From: Syntrophomonas sp. UBA4807
GTDB taxonomy: Bacteria; Bacillota; Syntrophomonadia; Syntrophomonadales; Syntrophomonadaceae
DNA: 18,589 nt
Reading direction: 5' to 3'
NCBI GenBank assembly: GCA_002402575.1
Contig: DHGD01000157.1
Coordinates: 14,870-33,458 of the forward strand
The position numbers and the translations under genes were made by a program. Shown piece after piece: positions 13,152 to 18,589 of this stretch (its first letter is position 1; each line of letters starts with the position of its first letter). The notes under the pieces were generated by a model. The model made no database searches. It was given only the letters and a program-made list of their open reading frames with translations, and was not told the DNA's origin.

Positions 13152-13949
13152 CTATTGTTTACCCAGCTCGATGGAGCGCTGATAGGCTTTTTCGATGGCG
13201 TCAAAGAAGGCCTTGCGCAGCCCGTTGCCCTCCAACTGCCTGACTCCGGCAATAGTGGTGCCTCCCGGCGAACAAACCTGTTCACGCAAAATGGCCGGAT
13301 GCAGGTTTTCGGCTTCCAGCATGGCCAGGCTGCCCTTAAAAGTTTCAATAACCAATTCCCGTGCTAGAGCAGCGTCCAGGCCCACATTTACGGCAGCGTT
13401 GATCATAGCCTCCACTGTCAGAAAAGCATAAGCCGGTCCGCTCCCTGAAACGGCAGTGACCGCGTCCATCAGCTTTTCGTCCACCGTGACCGCCGCACCC
13501 AATTGGGCGAAAATATCGCGGGCGGTTTCTAACTGCACCGGGGTAGCCAGTTTCCCCGCGCACAGGGCTGAGATCCCCTGCCCCACCAGGCAGGGCGTGT
13601 TGGGCATCACCCGCACCACGGCGGTTTTTCTCCCGGTGGTGTTTTCCAGGGTTTCGGTCTTAACTCCGGCCAGAACGGAGATCAACAGTTTCTCCTGATT
13701 CCAGCGTCCCTGGCTGGTCTGCATGACCTGCTGCAGCTGCTGAGGTTTGACTGCCAGGATAATCACCTCTGCGGCATCTATGGTCTCACACAGGGAACAG
13801 GCCGTAGCCGCGAATTCGGTTTCAAACAAAGCACTGCGGGCCGGGTTGATGTCGTGGCAGTATACTGTAGCATAGGCCTTCCGGTCCAGCCCTTTCATAA
13901 TGGCAAATGCCATTTTACCGCAGCCGATAACCGCCAGGTTTTGGGGCAC
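13152..13949 (-). CDS. proC: Pyrroline-5-carboxylate reductase
   Basis: This enzyme reduces pyrroline-5-carboxylate with NAD(P)H in the last step of proline synthesis. The 265-residue protein begins with the Rossmann motif AVIGCGKMA (6-14). It also has VRVMPNTPCLVGQG and AVSGSGPAYAF, and the signature PGGTTIAGVRQLEGNGLR near the C-terminus. The start is GTG, sharing one base with the sepF stop (TAGTG), with GGAGGTGA just upstream, so translation is coupled. proC is commonly found inside this cluster in Clostridia. No key residue appears to be missing. Confidence 0.96.
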   Translation of the reverse strand: MPQNLAVIGCGKMAFAIMKGLDRKAYATVYCHDINPARSALFETEFAATACSLCETIDAAEVIILAVKPQQLQQVMQTSQGRWNQEKLLISVLAGVKTETLENTTGRKTAVVRVMPNTPCLVGQGISALCAGKLATPVQLETARDIFAQLGAAVTVDEKLMDAVTAVSGSGPAYAFLTVEAMINAAVNVGLDAALARELVIETFKGSLAMLEAENLHPAILREQVCSPGGTTIAGVRQLEGNGLRKAFFDAIEKAYQRSIELGKQ

Positions 13950-14383
13950 TAGCGGTCACCTCCGAAAATGCTGCCGACGCCGTGTTTCCGCATTATGATG
14001 CGGGCATCTCTGGAGATCTCCACATTACTGGGGGTGAAGATGAAAACATGCTGACCCAGTTGCTGGCTGTTGCCGTCTAAGGCGTAGGTGGTGCCGCTGA
14101 CGAAATCCAGAATGCGCTGCGACAATTCCTTGGGGGTGTTTTCAAAGTTCATAATCACCTGTTTGCGATTTTTGAGGTGGTCGGCCAGGATTTGTACCTC
14201 GTCGAAGCTCTCCGGTTCGCAGACCACCACTTTCATGGTCTTATTGGAGTGTATGCTGACTACATTAGAAATGCCGCTGCGCATGTTGTCCTCGGCGGCT
14301 TCCGGGATTTCGATAATTTCCTCCCGGCTTTCCTCAGCCTCCAAACCCAGCCAGTTCCACAGCTTGTTAATTTTACTGCTCAT
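13949..14383 (-). CDS. sepF: Cell division protein SepF
   Basis: SepF anchors FtsZ to the membrane and helps build the division septum. The 144-residue protein begins with an amphipathic helix (SSKINKLWNWLGL) that fits membrane binding. After a variable acidic linker (15-45), the SepF core runs from about 47 to 140, with VVVCEPESFDEVQILADHLK, NFENTPKELSQRILDFVSG and FIFTPSNVEIS as typical motifs. The ATG follows AGGAGG. Its stop overlaps the proC start by one base. It follows yggS by 37 bases. The gene order yggS-sepF-(proC)-yggT-divIVA is the normal Firmicutes arrangement. Confidence 0.96.
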   Translation of the reverse strand: MSSKINKLWNWLGLEAEESREEIIEIPEAAEDNMRSGISNVVSIHSNKTMKVVVCEPESFDEVQILADHLKNRKQVIMNFENTPKELSQRILDFVSGTTYALDGNSQQLGQHVFIFTPSNVEISRDARIIMRKHGVGSIFGGDR

Positions 14384-14420
14384 TATGGTTGCCTCCTCCT
14401 GTCCAATTGCTCACTAACGT

Positions 14421-15098
14421 TTACTCCCCAAACAGCGCGGTACCCACCCGAATGATAGTCGCTCCCTCCTCGATGGCGATCTCAAAATCCTGCGACATCC
14501 CCATGGAGAGGTGCTTCATATCCACATTATGGTAAGTCCTACTTTTATAGCATCGATAAATTTCATGCAATTCTTTAAAGATTGGCCGAGATTTTTCGGA
14601 ATCTTCCGACAAAGGAGCCATGGTCATCAAACCCATTATCTTTAGACGTTTAAACTGCCCTGCCGACTTTAAAAAAGGCTCTATGTCCGCGGCTAACACC
14701 CCCGCCTTCTGCTCCTCTCCGGCCAGGCTGACCTGCAGCAGGGCGGGTACTTCAATTTCTAAATTAGCCCCGCGCCGTTCCAGTTCTTCAGCAAGTGCCC
14801 AACGGTCCAGGGAATGGATTAAAACCGTTTCCCCCACCACATCCTTTACTTTGTTGGTTTGCAGCCTGCCGATCATATGCCAATGTGCTTCGGGAAAATG
14901 ACCTTTCTTAAATTTCAGCTCCTGGACGCGGTTCTCGCCGAAATGGTTCAATCCCGCGGCCATGGCCTCCCGCACAGCTTCCAGGCCGACTGTCTTGCTT
15001 ACCGCCACCAGGGTTATTTCCCCCGGGTCGCGTCCGCTGCGCCGGGCGGCCTGGGCGATCCTGCTCCGCAAACCATTTATGTTCTCGGCAATCCCCAA
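14421..15098 (-). CDS. yggS: YggS-family pyridoxal phosphate homeostasis protein
   Basis: YggS (YlmE, PLPBP) binds pyridoxal 5'-phosphate and keeps vitamin B6 and amino-acid pools balanced; it has no known catalytic reaction. The 225-residue protein has the cofactor lysine Lys35 in LVAVSKT, then HFGENRVQEL, HMIGRLQTNKV and the C-terminal LSMGMSQDFEIAIEEGATIIRVGTALFG motif. The start is TTG with AAGGAG nine bases upstream; no closer ATG is available. It follows the histidine kinase by 42 bases and precedes sepF, as in many Gram-positive bacteria. Confidence 0.96.
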   Translation of the reverse strand: MGIAENINGLRSRIAQAARRSGRDPGEITLVAVSKTVGLEAVREAMAAGLNHFGENRVQELKFKKGHFPEAHWHMIGRLQTNKVKDVVGETVLIHSLDRWALAEELERRGANLEIEVPALLQVSLAGEEQKAGVLAADIEPFLKSAGQFKRLKIMGLMTMAPLSEDSEKSRPIFKELHEIYRCYKSRTYHNVDMKHLSMGMSQDFEIAIEEGATIIRVGTALFGE

Positions 15099-15140
15099 CT
15101 GCTTACACTCCTTATAAAATGTGTCATGTCTGACAGCCGA

Positions 15141-16184
15141 TTATACCGTTAAAAAGCACACCCCGAAGGTGGAGCCTTTGCCCACTTCGCTTTTGACAAA
15201 CACCTGGCCGCCGTGTGATTCCACGATATGCTTGACTATGGACAGCCCCAGACCGGTGCCACCCTGGCTGCGGGTGCGGGCTTTATCCACCCGGTAAAAA
15301 CGCTCGAAGACGCGGGGGATGCTGTCTTCGGGAATGCCCACCCCGGTGTCGGTCACGGTTATGACAATGCGACTTTCGCGCTCCCGGCAGCGTATGGTAA
15401 CCACTCCCCGGATGGGGGTGTATTTTATGGCATTATCCAACAGGTTGATCAGCACCTGCCCCAGCAGGTCCTCGTCAGCATGCACCAGGGGCATTTCCGG
15501 CGGGTAAATGAATTTTACCATCAGGTCTTTTTCGCTGATCTGCGGCCCCAGCATATTTATCACGGTGCGGATTGAATGAGCCAGATTGACCGGCACGGGC
15601 TGTATCAGCTTTTCCTTGGACTCTATCGAGGACAGGGTCAACAAGTCCTCAATCAGCCGGCTCAGGCGGTCGGTCTCGGTGTCGATAATCGTAAGGAAGC
15701 GGCGGCAGGTATCGGCATTGGCCATGGCTCCGTCCAATAGGGTCTCCACAAATCCCTTGATGGAAGTCAGAGGGGTGCGCAGTTCATGGGAGACGTTGCC
15801 GGCGAACTCCGACCTCACCTGGGCAAAATTGCGGATGTCGGTAATATCGTGAAAGACCACCACCGTTCCTTCCATCTGTCCCGAATCATTTTTGATAGGC
15901 CGGACTACCACCCGATAAACTTGATTGTGGGTCCCCAGCATAGTCTCGGCGAAGGTTTCTTTACCGCCGGACACGGCTTCATCCACCATAGCCACCAATT
16001 CGCCGTTGTTGGGGCTGATAGCCTGCATGGTCTTGCCCACCAGGGTACCCCGGGCGGTGTGGAAAATCCGTTCTGCTATATGGTTGGCCACTATTACCTG
16101 ACCGTCGAGGTCGAATATGATGACCCCCTCCACCAGGCTGGTCAGAATAGCTTGTATTTTAGGCTGATCCAGTGCCGCGATCAT
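15141..16184 (-). CDS. Soluble PAS-domain sensor histidine kinase (PhoR/ResE-like)
   Basis: This is the sensor of a two-component system; it phosphorylates the response regulator encoded just upstream. A PAS domain (about 8-115, LVEGVIIFDLDGQVIVANHIAERI) is followed by the HisKA domain with His133 in FAGNVSHELRTPLTS, then an ATPase domain with NLLDNAIKYTP (N box), DTGVGIP (G1) and GGTGLGLSIVK (G2). I placed the start at 16184 because GGAGAGG lies seven bases before that ATG; a longer frame begins 31 codons upstream inside the regulator gene. From this start the protein has 347 residues and no membrane segment, so it seems cytoplasmic, unlike most PhoR/VicK relatives. The signal is unknown. 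Four bases separate it from the regulator stop. Confidence 0.93.
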   Translation of the reverse strand: MIAALDQPKIQAILTSLVEGVIIFDLDGQVIVANHIAERIFHTARGTLVGKTMQAISPNNGELVAMVDEAVSGGKETFAETMLGTHNQVYRVVVRPIKNDSGQMEGTVVVFHDITDIRNFAQVRSEFAGNVSHELRTPLTSIKGFVETLLDGAMANADTCRRFLTIIDTETDRLSRLIEDLLTLSSIESKEKLIQPVPVNLAHSIRTVINMLGPQISEKDLMVKFIYPPEMPLVHADEDLLGQVLINLLDNAIKYTPIRGVVTIRCRERESRIVITVTDTGVGIPEDSIPRVFERFYRVDKARTRSQGGTGLGLSIVKHIVESHGGQVFVKSEVGKGSTFGVCFLTV

Positions 16185-16188
16185 ACTG

Positions 16189-16914
16189 TTACCTCTCCAA
16201 GGATACTTTATCTTCGGTAAAACGATAGCCCACCCCGCGCACTGTCTCGATATAATCGGGATAATTCGAATCATCACTGAGCTTTTGACGCAGGTGGCGG
16301 ATATGAACGTCTACAGTGCGGGTGTCCCCTGAATATTCGTAGCCCCACACCTTTTCCAGCAAAGCCTCACGGGTGAAAACACGGCCCTGATTGGAGATCA
16401 ACAGTCCCAACAGTTCAAATTCCTTGGGGGTCAGTTCCAGTTTTCTTTCTCCCATGAAGGCTTCGTATTTTTCCGGTATTACCAAGAGGTCTTTGTACAC
16501 GTGAACCTTCTTGCCCATAGCCTTCTCGGCCTGCAGAATCTTCAGAGCGCGCAGCCGGGCTTTTACCCGGGCAATCATTTCCCGGGGGCTGAAGGGCTTT
16601 TTGATGTAATCGTCCGCCCCCATCTCCAAACCCAAAACAGTATCGAATTCCTCGCCTTTGGCGGTCAGCATAATGATAGGTATGCTGTTAAAGTCGGGAT
16701 TTAGTTTGAGAGTTCGGCATACTTCAAGACCGTCCATCTTAGGGAGCATTATATCCAGAATAATCAGGTCGGGCAGTTCGCTTTTGACCATCTGCAGAGC
16801 GCTTACGCCATCGTAAGCCACCACCACCCGGTAACCTTCTTTCTCCAGGTTGAACTTGACCAGCTCCACTATGTAGGTTTCGTCGTCGACGACCAGAATC
16901 TTGGCATTTATCAT
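16189..16914 (-). CDS. OmpR/PhoB-family response regulator
   Basis: A DNA-binding regulator of 241 residues. The receiver domain has Asp10/Asp11, the phosphorylation site Asp54 (LIILDIMLP), Thr84 and Lys106 (KKPF). The C-terminal winged helix (about 135-236) shows LELTPKEFELLGLLISNQGRVFTREALLEKVWGY and RTVDVHIRHLRQKL, typical of the PhoB group. The ATG follows GAGG, which overlaps the pgeF stop (TTTTAAAATGAGG), so it is coupled to pgeF. The histidine kinase follows four bases later. The regulon is unknown; similarity to PhoB or WalR alone does not prove phosphate or cell-wall control. Confidence 0.95.
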   Translation of the reverse strand: MINAKILVVDDETYIVELVKFNLEKEGYRVVVAYDGVSALQMVKSELPDLIILDIMLPKMDGLEVCRTLKLNPDFNSIPIIMLTAKGEEFDTVLGLEMGADDYIKKPFSPREMIARVKARLRALKILQAEKAMGKKVHVYKDLLVIPEKYEAFMGERKLELTPKEFELLGLLISNQGRVFTREALLEKVWGYEYSGDTRTVDVHIRHLRQKLSDDSNYPDYIETVRGVGYRFTEDKVSLER

Positions 16915-16923
16915 AGTTGTTCC

Positions 16924-17739
16924 TCATTTTAAAAGGGCGATGGCCGCGCCCATACGCCCAGTTGTGCCCCCATCACGACGGTAGGAGAAAAAGCGCCCGG
17001 CGTCACAGGCAGTACACAGCGGGCAGGTGATTATATTGTCTCCGGGGATTCCCGCCTCCATCAGGATTTGTGCGTTGGTGGCTTTGAGATCCCAGGTGCA
17101 ACCCTGTTCGTCCTCATAAATTATATCACTAAAATCATGGAATCCATCCCTAACTTTGTCTAACAGATCAGCCTGGATGCGATAGCAGCAGGCGCCGATG
17201 CCGGGCCCCAACCAAACCTGTATGTCAGCCGGGCTGCAGCCCAGATTCTTGGTCATTACGGTGACGGTTTGTGCGGCGATGCGCATATATGTGCCTTTCC
17301 AGCCGCTGTGGGCCGTGGCCACCACTTGTCTGATCGGATCGAAAAACAGCAAGGGGATGCAATCAGCATAAAAGGTAGCCAGAACCAGCCCGGGCTGTGC
17401 GGTGATCATTCCGTCCCAGGCGCTGATGCTGTCCTGGTCACTGAAAGCTCCCCGGCCACGATGAGCTTCAGTCACTATCCCCACCTGATTGCCGTGCACT
17501 TGCTGACAGGATACCAAATCCCCCGGCTCAGCGGCGAAAATCTCCGCCAGACGGCGCCGGTTGTGAAGCACTTTTTCGGCATCGTCGCCGACGTGCAAGC
17601 CCAGGTTCAGACTATTGTAGGGCGAATTGCTGCAACCGCCGGAGCGGGCGGTAAAGACTGCCTTAGCGCCCCGTTCCTGCCAGGCGGGCACGGTTAAATA
17701 CTCCAGGTCATGAACTTGTTGCCAGGTCCAGCGGTTCAT
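16924..17739 (-). CDS. pgeF: Purine nucleoside phosphorylase, laccase-domain family (YfiH/YlmD)
   Basis: The family was named for polyphenol oxidase activity; several members split adenosine, inosine or guanosine with phosphate. The 271-residue protein has the three metal-site residues His82 (QQVHG), Cys127 (YADCIPLLFFD) and His144 (AHSGWKGT). It also has GPGIGACCY and the C-terminal FFSYRRDGGTTGRMGA motif. The ATG has only a weak site upstream (GAGAG, 11 bases). It is the first gene of the long minus-strand cluster and faces the DUF2007-like gene across about 50 bases. pgeF at the head of a yggS-sepF-divIVA cluster is a recurring Firmicutes arrangement. Confidence 0.94.
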   Translation of the reverse strand: MNRWTWQQVHDLEYLTVPAWQERGAKAVFTARSGGCSNSPYNSLNLGLHVGDDAEKVLHNRRRLAEIFAAEPGDLVSCQQVHGNQVGIVTEAHRGRGAFSDQDSISAWDGMITAQPGLVLATFYADCIPLLFFDPIRQVVATAHSGWKGTYMRIAAQTVTVMTKNLGCSPADIQVWLGPGIGACCYRIQADLLDKVRDGFHDFSDIIYEDEQGCTWDLKATNAQILMEAGIPGDNIITCPLCTACDAGRFFSYRRDGGTTGRMGAAIALLK

Positions 17740-17768
17740 TTGTTCAGGCGCTCTCTTTCGCTTACAAT
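17740..17768 (+). promoter_or_regulatory. Candidate promoter of the DUF2007-like gene
   Basis: Plus-strand TTGTTC (17740-17745) and TACAAT (17763-17768) are 17 bases apart, just upstream of a GGAGG site. The -35 match is only moderate. No equally good promoter for pgeF is visible in the opposite direction; a weak TATTGT overlaps the same hexamer. Confidence 0.45.
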
Positions 17769-17790
17769 AGGCATAAGGAGGTAGGTTGTG

Positions 17791-18087
17791 ATGATTAACC
17801 CCATTACCCCCGAAGGCCGGGACGGCAGTGAAAAAAAACCGGTATGGGTTACCGTGGTCAGGGTCTGTCCTCCTGATGACATTATAATTGAAAGCTTGTT
17901 AAGATCACAGGGAATCCCTTATCGCACCCTCAGCCGCCCTATTTCACAGATTCCCCTGACGGTGGGGCCATTTGCCGAAGTTATCATACAGGTGCCCAGC
18001 CAGTGGGAAAAGGATGCCTTGGCGCTCCTAACCCCGGCTGATGACGACGAAGATAAACCTGGCGCCGAACCCCGGGATACGCCCTGA
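17791..18087 (+). CDS. Small DUF2007-like protein
   Basis: The 98-residue protein contains VTVVRVCPPDDIIIESLLRSQGIPY and GPFAEVIIQVPSQWEKDALALL, which fit the DUF2007 (putative signal-transducing) fold: a strand-helix pattern that ends in a membrane-free beta-alpha unit. No catalytic residues are known in the family. The C-terminus is acidic and probably disordered. A GGAGG site ends nine bases before the ATG at 17791; the GTG at 17788, six bases after it, is the other possible start. It is transcribed away from the pgeF cluster, and a helix-turn-helix gene follows on the same strand. The function is unknown. Confidence 0.75.
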   Translation: MINPITPEGRDGSEKKPVWVTVVRVCPPDDIIIESLLRSQGIPYRTLSRPISQIPLTVGPFAEVIIQVPSQWEKDALALLTPADDDEDKPGAEPRDTP

Positions 18088-18257
18088 ACGAAGTGGATTC
18101 CGCGCTGCCCGGATCATTTGGCCCCAAGCCCCTGCAGGATGTGACCTTGATCGGATTGGCTTGATACAGCGCCCTGGTGCATTTTCAGCGTGTCCGCTCC
18201 CAGGGATATGGACCGGGCCGGCTCTGTACCGACTCCAGCATTAGGAAGGTGCCCGTT
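18088..18257. other. Noncoding gap before the helix-turn-helix gene
   Basis: I see no gene, terminator or clear promoter in this stretch. The reading frame of the following gene is closed by a TGA near 18163. Co-transcription with the DUF2007-like gene is possible but not shown. Confidence 0.4.
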
Positions 18258-18589
18258 TTGCTCACCATTAGTGAAGTGGCTCGCCGCTACCAGCTAAATA
18301 ACCGCCAGGTCCATGAATTGATGGAATACGGCTACCTGCAGGTGTCCCAGGTGTCGCGCAACGCCAACGGCGGTATCAGCTACCTGTTTGACGAGAAGGA
18401 AGTGCAGGAGGCTGATATTTATTCTGCGCTGGCTGACCTGCAGGATAAGAAAACCCGCTTGGGCAAAAGGGGCGTAAGCACGACCCGTTTTGGCAAGGTT
18501 ATAAAGGCCATCCGCCACTATGACCATTTTCTTGACAGTATTGCCGGTCAGCCTGGAGAAGAGGTCTTGCGCATATCCTTCTTCTTGTT
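18258..18589 (+). CDS. Helix-turn-helix (MerR-like) protein, N-terminal part
   Basis: The reading frame is open to the window edge, so the protein is incomplete (about 110 residues seen). It begins LTISEVARRYQLNNRQVHEL, a helix-turn-helix of MerR or excisionase type, followed by YLFDEKEV, which often forms the wing. The rest is rich in basic and aromatic residues. I place the start at the TTG at 18258 because AGGAAGG lies eight bases upstream; upstream in-frame GTG codons are alternatives, and an in-frame stop is near 18163. No ATG start is available, so automated gene calling could miss it. I do not recognise a more specific family. Confidence 0.6.
   Translation, partial: MLTISEVARRYQLNNRQVHELMEYGYLQVSQVSRNANGGISYLFDEKEVQEADIYSALADLQDKKTRLGKRGVSTTRFGKVIKAIRHYDHFLDSIAGQPGEEVLRISFFL

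Noticed and set aside
1..18589. CRISPR array, tRNA or rRNA genes, integrase or transposase genes
   Set aside because: I saw no regularly spaced repeats, no T-loop/acceptor patterns and no recombinase motifs in the window; the only RNA gene with firm support is the T-box leader.

Overview
The window reads as a chromosomal segment of an anaerobic, low-to-mid GC Firmicute, most likely a Clostridia-type organism of the Peptococcaceae or Syntrophomonadaceae kind. The evidence is the SepF/YggT/DivIVA division cluster, a T-box leader before ileS, strong GGAGG ribosome binding sites with many GTG and TTG starts, and a class I (anaerobe-type) hybrid cluster protein. The genus is an inference. Almost every gene lies on the minus strand, so the biological reading order is from right to left.

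Right edge (17.8-18.6 kb, plus strand): two divergently oriented genes, a small DUF2007-like protein and an incomplete helix-turn-helix protein that runs off the window. Next, 17739 down to 9948 on the minus strand, is a conserved Firmicutes housekeeping/division cluster: pgeF (purine nucleoside phosphorylase of the laccase-domain family), an OmpR-type response regulator, a soluble PAS histidine kinase, YggS (PLP homeostasis), SepF, ProC, YggT, a U32-family protein, a DivIVA-family protein and a DUF167 protein. Stop/start overlaps and short gaps support one or a few co-transcribed units. A REP-like repeat sits between the U32 gene and divIVA and appears to have supplied the last codons of the U32 gene.

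From 9.8 kb down to 1.6 kb the cluster is followed by what looks like an accessory insertion between the division cluster and ileS, which are often neighbours in Firmicutes. It has two halves. The first is a redox/nitrosative-stress module: an Rrf2 Fe-S regulator, class I Hcp, a cupin, a PCP_red-CGGC fusion, a ferredoxin carrying an extra CxxC...CxxC tail, and a LysO-type exporter. The second is a polar amino-acid ABC importer (lipoprotein, permease, ATPase) with its own promoter, followed by endonuclease III (nth).

Left edge: about 1 kb without a convincing gene (600-1623), holding an AT-rich stretch, a candidate plus-strand promoter and terminator that could bound a small RNA, and a long perfect RNA hairpin. 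Then come the ileS promoter, a clear isoleucine T-box leader and the first 84 codons of ileS.

The most interesting regions are the Rrf2-Hcp-cupin-CGGC-ferredoxin module, with an inverted repeat lying exactly in the spacer of a possible hcp promoter, and the structured noncoding kilobase. All functional claims come from reading the sequence and recalling families; no searches were run.
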